This document shows, piece after piece, positions 32,432 to 41,686 of a stretch of 64,000 nucleotides of DNA. The first letter of the stretch is position 1. Each line of letters begins with the position of its first letter. The notes below the pieces were generated by a model. The model did no database searches and was not told the origin of the DNA. It saw only the letters and a program-made list of their open reading frames with translations. Location of the stretch: contig JAWLBX010000001.1 in assembly GCA_041687435.1 (NCBI GenBank), positions 1 through 64,000 of the forward strand, written 5' to 3'. The translations under genes and the position numbers were made by a program. Source of the DNA: JACKII01 sp041687435. GTDB taxonomy: Bacteria > Pseudomonadota > Alphaproteobacteria > Bin95.

Positions 32432-33976
32432 ATGTATCCAGGCCAGACTGGCAAAGTCCGCCCAAACCATCCCGCCCTGATCGTCGCCGGCACTGGCGAA
32501 ACCATCACCCACGCCGAACTGGACGCCCATTCCAACCGCATCGCCCAATACCTCCATGCCCAGGGGCTTCGCCCTGGCGATCATGTGGCCGTTCTGATGG
32601 AGAACGTGCCGCAGTTCTTTTCGGCCATATGGGCGGCGCTTCGCTCCGGCTTGCATGTCACACCACTTAATCGCTATTTGCCGCCCGCCGATGTCGCCTA
32701 CATCCTGGCGGACTCCGGTGCGGAGGTGGTGCTGACCTCTCCCGGCAAGGCGGAGACGATCCAGAACCTAGGCGATATGGCCCCCAACTGCCGCCTGCGC
32801 CTTTGCCTTGGCGGCCCCGCGGCAGGGCTGGTGGATTTGGACCGCGAGCTTGCGGCGATGCCGGATACACCGCTGGCAGAAGAGCCCATGGGCGCGTTCA
32901 TGTTCTACTCTTCCGGCACCACGGGGCGGCCGAAAGGGATCAAACGGCCGCTCACCGGCCAATTGATCGCCCACGGCATGTTGCACACGGCATCGATTGC
33001 GGCATACGGCTTTAATGAAAATACGGTCTATCTCTCGCCCGCCCCGATCTACCACGCCGCCCCGTGCGCCTGGAGCCTGGGCACGCAGGCGCTGGGCGGC
33101 ACGGTCGTCCTGATGGAACGCTTCGACGAGGAGGCGGCGCTGCGCCATATCGAGCAGTATCGGATTACCCATAGCCAATGGGTGCCGACCATGTTCGTCC
33201 GCATGCTGAAACTGCCGCCGGAAGCGCGCAGCCGCTACGACCTTTCCAGCCACAAGCTGGCGGTTCACGCTGCCGCCCCTTGCCCGGTGGAGGTCAAACG
33301 GCAGATGATCGAATGGTGGGGGCCGATCCTGCTGGAATATTATGGCGCATCGGAAAGCAATGGCCGAACCTCGCTCGACAGCCACGAATGGCTGCGAAAG
33401 CCGGGCTCCGTCGGCCGCGCCAAGAGCGGCATTCTTCACATTTGCGATGACGACGGCAATGAACTGCCGCCGGGACAGACCGGGCTGATCTATTTCGAAC
33501 AGCCGGAACTGCCCTTCGTTTATCATAACGATCCGGACAAGACGAAAGGCGCCCAGCACCCGAAATATCCGAATTGGACCGCGCTCGGCGATGTCGGTTA
33601 TGTGGACGAAGACGGTTATCTGTTTCTGACAGACCGCAAAAGTTTCATGATCATCTCGGGCGGGGTGAACATCTACCCGCAACAAATCGAAGATGTTCTG
33701 GTTCTGCATCCGAAAGTGGCCGATGTCGGCGTGATTGGCGTGCCGAACGACGATTTTGGGGAAGAGGTGAAAGCGGTCGTGCAGCCCGCGGCGGGTGTCA
33801 CGCCCGATGCGGCATTGGCCGAAGAACTGATCGCCTTCGCCCGCGAACGCTTGGCCGCCTACATGGTGCCCCGGTCGGTCGATTTCCGCGAACAACTGCC
33901 CCGGCTGCCGACAGGCAAGCTCTACAAGAACGAGCTGCGCAAGCCTTACTGGGAGGGACAGGACAGGCACATCTGA
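32432..33976 (+). CDS. Acyl-CoA synthetase (AMP-forming)
   Basis: This is a 514-residue ANL-family ligase that makes an acyl-CoA from an acid, ATP and CoA. The P-loop is YSSGTTGRPKGIK (about 158-170), the adenylate motif YYGASESNG (about 306-314) and the hinge LTDRKSFMIISGG (about 396-408). The catalytic lysine is in LPTGKLYKNEL (about 492-502). Placed directly after the acyl-CoA dehydrogenases, it likely activates the acid that they oxidise. Confidence 0.9.
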   Translation: MYPGQTGKVRPNHPALIVAGTGETITHAELDAHSNRIAQYLHAQGLRPGDHVAVLMENVPQFFSAIWAALRSGLHVTPLNRYLPPADVAYILADSGAEVVLTSPGKAETIQNLGDMAPNCRLRLCLGGPAAGLVDLDRELAAMPDTPLAEEPMGAFMFYSSGTTGRPKGIKRPLTGQLIAHGMLHTASIAAYGFNENTVYLSPAPIYHAAPCAWSLGTQALGGTVVLMERFDEEAALRHIEQYRITHSQWVPTMFVRMLKLPPEARSRYDLSSHKLAVHAAAPCPVEVKRQMIEWWGPILLEYYGASESNGRTSLDSHEWLRKPGSVGRAKSGILHICDDDGNELPPGQTGLIYFEQPELPFVYHNDPDKTKGAQHPKYPNWTALGDVGYVDEDGYLFLTDRKSFMIISGGVNIYPQQIEDVLVLHPKVADVGVIGVPNDDFGEEVKAVVQPAAGVTPDAALAEELIAFARERLAAYMVPRSVDFREQLPRLPTGKLYKNELRKPYWEGQDRHI

Positions 33977-34108
33977 CCGCCACGCGCAGCGGCCCGGCCA
34001 TCCATCCTATTCTTCGCTTGTCGCCGAACGAGCATTTTGTCACACTTGCGGGCAAACAGCGCGCGCAGGTGTCCTGGCGCGTTCGGCACAATGCGAGGAA
34101 ACCGCCCC

Positions 34109-35821
34109 ATGATCGCCAATCCCGACCTCGTCATCCGCAACGGAACCATCGTCGATGGCTCCGGCAGCGCCCCCTATCCGGCCGACCTATCCGTAACCGG
34201 AGGCAGGATTTGCGCCATCGGCGCGAACCTGCCGGAAGGCCGGGAGGAGATCGACGCTAAGGGCAAACTCGTCACCCCCGGCTTTGTCGACCTGCACACC
34301 CATTACGACGCGCAGGTGACATGGTCCAACCGAATCAATCCGTCCTCCTGGAACGGCGTCACCACGGTGATGATCGGCAATTGCGGCGTCGGCTTCGCCC
34401 CCTGCAAGCCGCACCAGCGCGACAAGCTGGTGGAACTGATGGAGGGCGTGGAGGACATTCCCGAACCCGTTCTTACCGAGGGCCTGCCCTGGAACTGGGA
34501 GACCTTCGGCGACTACATGGATAGCCTGGACGGCAAACCCTTCGACCTGGACGTGGTCACGCAGGTGCCGCACGCCGCCCTCCGCGTCTATGTGATGGGT
34601 GATCGTGGCGTCGCCCGGGAGCCGGCAACGGCGGAGGACCGGGCCGCGATGGCAAAGCTGGCGGCGGAGGGCATCCGGGCCGGCGCGCTCGGCTTTTCCA
34701 CCAGCCGCACCATCAACCACCGCACCGTGGCGGGCGAGTACACGCCGACCCTGCACGCGGCCGAGCAGGAACTGATCGACATTGCCAAGGCGGTGGGCGA
34801 AACCGGGCAGGGCTGGCTGCAGGTCATCAGCGATTTCGACGATCCAGCGGAAGAAATGGCCACGCTGCGCCGCATGGCAAAGGAAAGCGGCCGGCCGATG
34901 ACCATCACCGTGCTGCAACGCGACAACCGCCCGGAACTGTGGCGCGAGACCATGGCGGATATCGCCGAAGCCAACGCCGACGGCCAGAAGATCGACGGCC
35001 AGGTGCTGACCCGGCCGACCGGCGTGATGCTGGGCTTCGAAATCTCGCTGAACCCGTTCATGGGCTGCGAGACTTGGAAGAAGCTCGCCCACCTGCCGCA
35101 TGCCGAGAAGGTGGCGGAACTGCGCAAGCCGGAGGTGAAGGCGCGCATGCTCTCCGAACGGCAGGAAGACCATCTGATGCGCAGCCGCGTCACGCAATGG
35201 TCGCGTATCTTCCCGCTGGGCGACCCGCCGGACTATGAGCCGGCGCCGGAAAAATCCGTCGCCGCCATGGCCGCCCGGGCCGGGCGCACGCCGGAAGACC
35301 TAGTCTACGACCTGCTGCTGGAGAACGACGGCAAGACCATTCTCTACCGCCCGCTGTCCAACTACGCCTATGGCGATCTGAGCCCGGTGCAGGACATGAT
35401 GCAGCATCCGAACTCGCTGGTGGGGTTGGGCGACGGCGGTGCGCATGTCGGCGTGCTGACCGACGCCAGTGCCTTTACCTACCTGCTGACCCACTGGACC
35501 CGCGACCGCATCCGCGGCAAGAAGCTGCCGCTGGAATGGGCAATCAAACGCCTGACCCGCGACAATGCGGAGGCCATCGGCCTGCTCGACCGCGGCCTGC
35601 TGGCGGTGGGCAAGAAGGCGGACATCAACATCATCGACTACGAGAAGCTGGCGATCTGCCCGCCGGAGGTGCTCTACGACCTGCCCGCCGGCGGCAAGCG
35701 CATGGTGCAGCGCACCAAGGGCTATGACGCCACCATCGTCGCCGGTGAGGTGGTCTACCGCAATGGCGAGCCGACCAACGCCCTGCCGGGCCGGCTGGTG
35801 CGCGGGGCCAGGGTGGCCTAG
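34109..35821 (+). CDS. Amidohydrolase family protein, D-aminoacylase/N-acyl-D-amino-acid deacylase-like
   Basis: This is a 570-residue metal-dependent amidohydrolase. The N-terminal beta-sandwich leads to the metal motif VDLHTHYDAQV (about 63-73) and GNCGVGFAP (about 91-99). The acidic metal ligand region GDGGAHVG (about 442-449) and the C-terminal return of the composite domain (AVGKKADINIIDYEKL) are intact. GAGGAAA precedes the start. It probably removes an acyl group from an N-acyl compound. With the M20 amidase downstream it suggests use of acylated or carbamoylated amines. Confidence 0.87.
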   Translation: MIANPDLVIRNGTIVDGSGSAPYPADLSVTGGRICAIGANLPEGREEIDAKGKLVTPGFVDLHTHYDAQVTWSNRINPSSWNGVTTVMIGNCGVGFAPCKPHQRDKLVELMEGVEDIPEPVLTEGLPWNWETFGDYMDSLDGKPFDLDVVTQVPHAALRVYVMGDRGVAREPATAEDRAAMAKLAAEGIRAGALGFSTSRTINHRTVAGEYTPTLHAAEQELIDIAKAVGETGQGWLQVISDFDDPAEEMATLRRMAKESGRPMTITVLQRDNRPELWRETMADIAEANADGQKIDGQVLTRPTGVMLGFEISLNPFMGCETWKKLAHLPHAEKVAELRKPEVKARMLSERQEDHLMRSRVTQWSRIFPLGDPPDYEPAPEKSVAAMAARAGRTPEDLVYDLLLENDGKTILYRPLSNYAYGDLSPVQDMMQHPNSLVGLGDGGAHVGVLTDASAFTYLLTHWTRDRIRGKKLPLEWAIKRLTRDNAEAIGLLDRGLLAVGKKADINIIDYEKLAICPPEVLYDLPAGGKRMVQRTKGYDATIVAGEVVYRNGEPTNALPGRLVRGARVA

Positions 35822-35971
35822 GCCATTGGTTTCAGAAGGAGTGCGAAGGCTGGACCTTCCCAAAAAGCAGGTCTAGCCTTTCTCACCCATAACGACCCCA
35901 ACGTCGATTGCCAGCCGGAGGACACGCCGCCACAGTTGCTGCCGCAGATGCAGCAGGAAGGAGTATTCGGC

Positions 35972-36979
35972 GTGTCACCATCCATGAGTATCACCGCACT
36001 GCCCGGCGCCACGTTCGGCAAGTTGATCGAGGCGAACGACGACGCGACGGCGTTCGTCGCTGCGGCGGAAGCGAACCCGGACCCATTGCTCACGGCCTTT
36101 TATGACGGGCACGGCCTCATGCTCGTGCGCGGCTTGCAAGGCATCTCCGGAGAGCCCGAATTGCTGCTGCGCCTCTCCCGCCTGTTTGGCGAGGAGGTGG
36201 AGGACTATCGCACCACGACCACGCCGAAGCGCATGGTTCACCCGACCGTGCCGCAGATCTTCGTAGTCTCGAACACGCCGCCCTTCACCCGGCTGCCGCC
36301 GGAACGGCCGGAGCCGGCGCTGACCGAGGACGGCAAGTTGCCGGTGCAGTTCCCGCATCGCCGCGGCTGGCACACCGACCAGAGCTATCGCCGGCCGCCG
36401 CCGGACATCTCGCTGTTCTACTGCCAGACGCCGGCGCCGCCCGATCAGGCGCAGACGCTCTATGCCGACGGGATCGCCGCCTATGCGGCCCTGCCGGCCG
36501 ATCTGAAGGCCAGGGTCGAGGGCCTGCACGCAATCCATGTCCGCCCGCGCAGCGGCCGCTCGCCACTGGACTTGCGGGAAGGCAAGGCGCCGGCGCCGCT
36601 CGGCCCGAACGAACAGCCGCAAGTGCAACCGGTGGTGCGCCGCCATCCGGTGACTGGCGAGCCGGCGCTTTATCTCTGCGACTATGGCCAGCTCGACTGG
36701 CAGAACGGCCCGCTCGCCGGCATGGAGCCGGGTCCGGAGGGCGAGGGCGCGCAACTCGCCATTGAGTTGATGCGCCACTACACCGACCCCCGTTTCGTCT
36801 ATGCGCACGAATGGCGGCAGGGCGACCTGATCGTCTACGACAACCGCTGCACGGTCCATTCCGCCACTTGGTTCGATGCGGAAAAACACGACCGCGTCAT
36901 GTGGCGCACCACCGTGCGCGGCAATCCGGGGCCGGAATACGCAGGCGAGGCACCGAGCTGGCTGCTCGAATCCGCCTAG
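35972..36979 (+). CDS. TauD/TfdA-family Fe(II)/2-oxoglutarate dioxygenase
   Basis: This is a 335-residue non-haem iron oxygenase. The iron ligands are H and D in GWHTDQSYR (about 130-138) and the distal His in RCTVHSATWF (about 293-302). The 2-oxoglutarate arginine follows in HDRVMWRTTVRG. A GTG start at 35972 is preferred because AGGAAGGAG lies 8 bases upstream; an ATG at 35936 precedes that site. It is in line with the amidohydrolase and M20 genes and may hydroxylate a shared substrate to release an amine, sulfite or alkoxide group. Confidence 0.87.
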   Translation: MSPSMSITALPGATFGKLIEANDDATAFVAAAEANPDPLLTAFYDGHGLMLVRGLQGISGEPELLLRLSRLFGEEVEDYRTTTTPKRMVHPTVPQIFVVSNTPPFTRLPPERPEPALTEDGKLPVQFPHRRGWHTDQSYRRPPPDISLFYCQTPAPPDQAQTLYADGIAAYAALPADLKARVEGLHAIHVRPRSGRSPLDLREGKAPAPLGPNEQPQVQPVVRRHPVTGEPALYLCDYGQLDWQNGPLAGMEPGPEGEGAQLAIELMRHYTDPRFVYAHEWRQGDLIVYDNRCTVHSATWFDAEKHDRVMWRTTVRGNPGPEYAGEAPSWLLESA

Positions 36980-37087
36980 ACAGTTTCGCAATGCAACGTT
37001 TACGCTTTCGCATGCGCGAAGAGATTTCCGTCTCCGCGGTTTCCCTTCGCCGGCGGGGGCGGTTGATCGAACAGGAGTGAGGCCAGA

Positions 37088-38308
37088 ATGATCAAAGCCA
37101 ATCCGGAACGCGCGCTGCGCGATCTCTACCATCTGCGCAGCATCGGCACTTACAAGACCGGCGTGCACCGCCCGACCCTGTCGGAAGACGACCTCGTCAC
37201 CCGCCGCTGGCTGGTGGACGAGTTGAAGGCGATCGGCCACGAGGCCTGGATCGACGGGGCTGCCAACGTCATCAGCCATACGCCCGCATCGGGCCGCAAG
37301 CTGCTCTGCGGCTCGCACCTGGAAAGCCAGAACCATGCCGGCTGGCTGGATGGCGCGCTTGGCGTGGTCTATGCGCTGGAGGCGGCGCGGTCGATGGTGG
37401 AAGCCGGCCAGACGGATGTTGGCGTGGATGTGTTCGCCTTCGCTGACGAGGAGGGCCATTTCGGCAGCTTCACCGGCTCCCGCTCGCTAACGGGAGAGTT
37501 GAGCGAGGCCGATATCGATGCCCGCGCTGACCGCACCACCGGCAAGCCACTCCGCCAGGCGCTGGCCGATGCGGGCCTCAGCGCCGTGCCGCGCTACCGG
37601 CTGGACCCGTCGCGCTATCTGGGCATGCTGGAAGCGCACATCGAACAAGGCGATTGGCTGGAGAGCCAGGACCTGCAGATCGGTGTCGTCACCAGCATTG
37701 TCGCCATCTGGCAGTTCAAGATCGTCTTCGAGGGCGTGCAGAACCATGCCGGCACCACCCGCATGGCGATCCGCAAGGACGCCGGCGTGGCGCTTCGCCG
37801 GTTCTGCCAGCGGGTGGAGGAACGTTTCCCGCAGGTAGCGGGCGAACGTTCGGTCTGGACCGTGGGCCAGATCACGCTCGACCCAGGCGCGCCCAGCATC
37901 ATCCCCGGCCGGGCGGAAATGACCCTGCAGTTCCGCGATGCCGATATGGAGATACTGCAGCGGCTGGAAAAAACCGTGGGCGAACTGGTGGACGAGGCCA
38001 ATGCCGCCGGCCCCTGCACGATCTCCTGGGAGGTAATGAACAAGAACAAGCCAGCGCGCATGGATGACGGCATCCAGGCCGCGCTAGACGCTGCCAGCGA
38101 TGTCTACGCGCCGGCCAAACACGTGCGCATGCCGAGCGGCGCCGGGCACGATGCGCAGATGATGGCACAATTCATGCCCGCCGGCATGATGTTCATTCCC
38201 TCCATCGGCGGCATCAGCCACCATTGGACCGAAAACTCCACCGACGAGGACATCATGCGCGGCGCCCAGGTCTATGTGGACGCCGCAGCAAGATTACTGA
38301 CCGGCTAA
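37088..38308 (+). CDS. M20-family Zn-dependent amidohydrolase (allantoate/N-carbamoyl amino acid hydrolase-like)
   Basis: This is a 406-residue two-metal hydrolase. It has GSHLESQNHAGWLDGALGV (about 76-94), FADEEGHFGSFTGSR (about 118-132), EAHIEQGDWLE (about 180-190) and the dimer-lid domain NHAGTTRMAIRKDA. The C-terminal metal His is in GGISHHWTE. The usual aspartate after the first metal histidine (GSHxD) is glutamate here. GGAGTGAGG precedes the ATG. Its 3' end overlaps that of the convergent SDR by 4 bp. Substrates in this family are carbamoyl or formyl amides. Confidence 0.87.
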   Translation: MIKANPERALRDLYHLRSIGTYKTGVHRPTLSEDDLVTRRWLVDELKAIGHEAWIDGAANVISHTPASGRKLLCGSHLESQNHAGWLDGALGVVYALEAARSMVEAGQTDVGVDVFAFADEEGHFGSFTGSRSLTGELSEADIDARADRTTGKPLRQALADAGLSAVPRYRLDPSRYLGMLEAHIEQGDWLESQDLQIGVVTSIVAIWQFKIVFEGVQNHAGTTRMAIRKDAGVALRRFCQRVEERFPQVAGERSVWTVGQITLDPGAPSIIPGRAEMTLQFRDADMEILQRLEKTVGELVDEANAAGPCTISWEVMNKNKPARMDDGIQAALDAASDVYAPAKHVRMPSGAGHDAQMMAQFMPAGMMFIPSIGGISHHWTENSTDEDIMRGAQVYVDAAARLLTG

Positions 38309-39072
38309 ATCGCCGTAAACCCGCCGTCGATCACCAGTTCCGCACCGGTGACGAACGAACTCTCGTCGCTGGCTAGGTATAGCACGCCGTTGGCGATGTC
38401 TTGCGGCTGACCGGGCCGGCCAATCGGAGTCCGGTCCAGCATCCAGTCGCGGGCAGCGTTGTCCTTGAAGCGCTCGCGCGTCATGCCGGTTTCGATGAAG
38501 CCAGGGTGTATGGTGTTGACGCGCACGCCGTTGCCGGCCTTGCCGCATTCCAGCGCCGCACCCTTGCTCATCACGCAGACCGCGCCCTTGCTGGCGTTGT
38601 AGGCGACGGAGCCGACCGCGCCGACCTTGCCATAGATCGACGAGATGTTGACGATGGAGCCGCCGTTGCCCGCCTCCTCCATCAGTTCGATGCCATATTT
38701 CGTGCCGAGATAGACACCCTCGACATTCGCGGCATTGACGAAACGCCATTGCTCCAGCGTCGTATCCTTCAGCAATTTGCCGTTGTTGCTGACGCCGGCA
38801 TTGTTGAGGACGATATCAAGCCGTTTCTCATGCTCGCGGATCGAGGCCATGACGTGCTTCCATTGCGCCTCGTCGGTCGTGTCCTGCACCATGGCGCGGG
38901 CCTTGCCGCCGGCCTCTCGCACCATGGCGGCGGTTTCCTCCGCGGTTTCGCCGTTCAGGTCGGTGACGACCACCGCCGCCCCCTCCCGCGCCAGCGTCAG
39001 GGCCGAGGCCCGGCCGATGCCGGAGCCGCCGCCGGTGATGAGCGCAACGTTGCCTGCCACTCGTCCAGCCAT
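38305..39072 (-). CDS. SDR-family oxidoreductase, FabG/glucose dehydrogenase-like
   Basis: This is a 255-residue classical short-chain dehydrogenase with an intact cofactor motif (TGGGSGIG, about 13-20), LNNAG, catalytic Ser in VNISS and YNASK. The C-terminal GAELVIDGGFTAI is standard. AGGAGG precedes the start. It converges on the M20 gene and is divergent from the radical SAM gene. No partner identifies its substrate. Confidence 0.9.
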   Translation of the reverse strand: MAGRVAGNVALITGGGSGIGRASALTLAREGAAVVVTDLNGETAEETAAMVREAGGKARAMVQDTTDEAQWKHVMASIREHEKRLDIVLNNAGVSNNGKLLKDTTLEQWRFVNAANVEGVYLGTKYGIELMEEAGNGGSIVNISSIYGKVGAVGSVAYNASKGAVCVMSKGAALECGKAGNGVRVNTIHPGFIETGMTRERFKDNAARDWMLDRTPIGRPGQPQDIANGVLYLASDESSFVTGAELVIDGGFTAI

Positions 39073-39224
39073 AATAGGGTATCCTCCTGATTTGGTTCGA
39101 TAGCCTAAAGTCTAAGGCCAAGCGCCGCGCCTCACCAATCTGTTATTTCGGCTGTGGCGCGGCACGGGCTAGGTCTAAGCCACTGTTTTGTCCGTTTCGC
39201 ACCAGCGTGGGAGCCTCCCCCTCC

Positions 39225-40190
39225 ATGAGTCAATCCGCCGTTCAGCCGGCCACCACCAACCTCGACCCGCAAAAATTCCGGGATCCCTCAAAGACACTCG
39301 ACGGATCCGACCGGGCTTCGGTGGCGCTGGATCAGCTGACGACGCTCTGGTTCAACACCGGCACCCTCTGCAATCTGACCTGCCGCAACTGCTATATCGA
39401 AAGCTCGCCCACCAACGACCGGTTGGTCTATCTGACCATGGCTGATGTGGAGCCCTATCTGGACGAGATCGCCCGCGACGGCTGGCCGGTGGAGGAAATC
39501 GGGCTGACCGGCGGCGAGCCGTTCATGGCACCGGAAATCGTGCCAATCCTGGAGGCGATCCTGGCGCGTGGCTTCCGCGCACTGGTTCTGACCAACGCCA
39601 TGCGCCCGATGATGAAACTCACCGCCCAGCTGCTGGACCTGAAAGCGCGCTATGGTGAACGGCTGGTGCTGCGCGTCTCCATCGACCACCACAGCCAGGC
39701 GCTGCACGAGTTGGAGCGCGGCCCGCACACCTGGGAGCCAACACTGCGCGGCATGCGCTGGCTCTCCGACAATGGCTTTGCCCTCCACATCGCCGGCCGC
39801 ACGTGCTGGGGCGAGAGCGAGGCAGAGTCCCGGGCTGGTTACGCCCGGCTGATCGCTGCTGAAGGCTGGCCCGTTGATGCCGGCGACCCGATGCGGCTGG
39901 TGCTGTTCCCGGAAATGGACGAAAGCGTGGACGTGCCGGAAATCACAACCGCCTGCTGGGGCATTCTGGGCCAGGATCCGCGGGCAATGATGTGCGCCTC
40001 CAGCCGTATGATCGTGAAGCGCAAGGGGGCTGAGAAAGCCACCGTCGTCGCCTGCACCCTGCTGCCCTTCGACCCGCAGTTTGAGCTGGGAAAAACATTG
40101 GCGGAAGCGAGCGGCGCGGTGCCACTTAACCATCCGCACTGTGCCAAATTCTGCGTCCTGGGCGGTGGCAGTTGCAGCAAGGCCGGTTGA
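39225..40190 (+). CDS. Radical SAM protein of unknown function
   Basis: This is a 321-residue radical SAM enzyme. The Fe-S motif is C49xxxC53xxC56 (CNLTCRNC), followed by GLTGGEPFMAPEIVP (SAM binding) and a barrel. A C-terminal cluster of cysteines ends in CAKFCVLGGGSC, within 20 residues of the end, which could bind an auxiliary cluster or zinc. I do not recognise a characterised subfamily. The start at 39225 has GGGAG upstream; a GTG at 39207 is possible. The stop codon overlaps the -35 box of the metZ promoter. There is no small peptide gene next to it that would suggest peptide maturation. Confidence 0.85.
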   Translation: MSQSAVQPATTNLDPQKFRDPSKTLDGSDRASVALDQLTTLWFNTGTLCNLTCRNCYIESSPTNDRLVYLTMADVEPYLDEIARDGWPVEEIGLTGGEPFMAPEIVPILEAILARGFRALVLTNAMRPMMKLTAQLLDLKARYGERLVLRVSIDHHSQALHELERGPHTWEPTLRGMRWLSDNGFALHIAGRTCWGESEAESRAGYARLIAAEGWPVDAGDPMRLVLFPEMDESVDVPEITTACWGILGQDPRAMMCASSRMIVKRKGAEKATVVACTLLPFDPQFELGKTLAEASGAVPLNHPHCAKFCVLGGGSCSKAG

Positions 40191-40215
40191 CGCTTTCCGG
40201 CGCGGCCTTTATAGA
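40187..40215 (+). promoter_or_regulatory. Sigma-70 promoter of metZ
   Basis: TTGACG (40187-40192) and TATAGA (40210-40215) have 17-bp spacing. The -35 box contains the TGA stop of the radical SAM gene. Transcription would begin near 40222, at the first base of the SAM-II aptamer. Confidence 0.7.
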
Positions 40216-40221
40216 AACCGA

Positions 40222-40280
40222 CCACGTGGTGATTTGCTCGACCTGCTTGCGGCCACGTTAAAAAACTCGCTAAACGGTCG
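40222..40280 (+). ncRNA. SAM-II riboswitch
   Basis: The segment contains the SAM-II consensus pieces in order: CGTGGTGATTTG, CGACCTGCTTGC, GGCCACGTTAAAAAA and CTCGCTAAACGG. CGTGG and CCACG form P1, and the 3' part makes the pseudoknot. This class represses methionine-pathway genes when S-adenosylmethionine is abundant and is found mainly in alphaproteobacteria. The 132 bases after it, to the metZ start, hold no gene. Confidence 0.95.
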
Positions 40281-40411
40281 GGACGTCCAGTGCCGGCCTG
40301 CTACGCGTGCGACCCAGAGGCTGGCCCTTTGTGTATGCCCTGACGCATGTGCCAGCAGTGCTCCGACAACGATGGCCCGGCCACTCGTTGAACCGAAGGA
40401 GCACCAATCCG

Positions 40412-41635
40412 TTGTCACAGCACGATCCCCTCGCCGACTGTCGGCCTGAAACGCTTGCCATCCGTGCCGGCCTGAACCGCAGCCACAACGCGGAAACCAG
40501 CGAAGCGCTGTATCTCAACTCCGGTTTCGTGTTCGACAGTGCGGAGCAGGCCGACGCAGCCTTTTCCGGCGACATCGATCGCTATCTCTATGGCCGTTAC
40601 GCCAACCCAACCGTCACGATGCTGGAAGAGCGGCTGCGGGTGTTGGAAGGCGCGGAGGTCTGCCGGGCCACGTCCAGCGGCATGGCCGCGGTGTTCGCGG
40701 CGATGGCCAGCTATCTTGAAAGCGGCGACCGGGTCGTTGCCGGCGCGACGCTGTTCGGCTCCAGCCTGCACATTCTGACCAAGATCCTGCCGAAATGGGG
40801 CGTCCAGGTTGACCTGGTACCGCCGGCAGACCTGAATGCCTGGGAGCAGGCACTCAGAACCCCCGCGAAGATCGTCTTCGTCGAAACGCCGACCAACCCA
40901 ACCCTGGACATTGTCGATCTGGCAGCGCTGTCCGGCTTGACGCACAAGGCCGGTGCCAAGCTGATCGTCGACAATGTCGTGGCAACGCCGGTGCTGCAAC
41001 GGCCGCTGGAACTGGGCTGCGACGTCGTCGTCTACTCCACAACCAAGCATTTTGACGGCCAGGGCCGCACCCTCGGCGGCGCGGTGTTGTGCGACAAGGA
41101 TTTCGACAAGGACTTCCTGCAACCCTTCCTGCGCCATACCGGCCCCTGCATCAGCCCTTTCAACGCCTGGGTTGTTGTCAAAGGGCTGGAAACGCTGGCC
41201 CTGCGCGTGCGCGAGATGAGCCGGACCACCGCCACACTTGCCGAACGGCTGGAGGCGCTGCCGAACGTCACCCGCGTCGCCTATCCCGGCCTCGCCAGCC
41301 ATCCGAGCCACACGGTCGCCAAGGCACAGATGAAAGACGGCCTGTTCGGCAGTGTGCTCAGCGTCGAGCTGGCGGGTGGGCGCCCGGCGGCGTTCGCCTT
41401 CCTGAACGCGCTGGAAATCGTCGATCTTTCCAACAACCTGGGCGATGCCAAATCGCTGTCCTGCCACCCCTGCACAACCACTCACCGTGTGCTGACGCCC
41501 GAAGCGCGGGAAGCAGCAGGCATCACCGAAGGGCTGGTGCGGATTTCGGTCGGTCTGGAACATGCCGACGATCTCTGGCGCGATCTTGAAAGCGCCGCCG
41601 CAGCAGCCGACAAGGCCAGCCGCAAAGCCGCCTGA
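40412..41635 (+). CDS. metZ: O-succinylhomoserine sulfhydrylase
   Basis: This is a 407-residue PLP enzyme of the Cys/Met metabolism family that makes homocysteine from O-succinylhomoserine and sulfide. It has YGRYANPTVTMLEERL (about 56-71), SSGMAAVFA, FVETPTNPTLDIVD and the PLP lysine in VYSTTKHFDGQGRTLGG (about 202-218). The ORF opens upstream, but AAGGAG lies 10 bases before a TTG at 40412, matching the family's N-terminus; the upstream ATG would lie just after the riboswitch without a site. SAM-II control fits methionine synthesis and favours MetZ over cystathionine lyases. Confidence 0.92.
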   Translation: MSQHDPLADCRPETLAIRAGLNRSHNAETSEALYLNSGFVFDSAEQADAAFSGDIDRYLYGRYANPTVTMLEERLRVLEGAEVCRATSSGMAAVFAAMASYLESGDRVVAGATLFGSSLHILTKILPKWGVQVDLVPPADLNAWEQALRTPAKIVFVETPTNPTLDIVDLAALSGLTHKAGAKLIVDNVVATPVLQRPLELGCDVVVYSTTKHFDGQGRTLGGAVLCDKDFDKDFLQPFLRHTGPCISPFNAWVVVKGLETLALRVREMSRTTATLAERLEALPNVTRVAYPGLASHPSHTVAKAQMKDGLFGSVLSVELAGGRPAAFAFLNALEIVDLSNNLGDAKSLSCHPCTTTHRVLTPEAREAAGITEGLVRISVGLEHADDLWRDLESAAAAADKASRKAA

Positions 41636-41686
41636 CGGCTGCTTGAAACAGAATATCGGCACGCTTTGGCGCGCGGTTCGGGGCTC

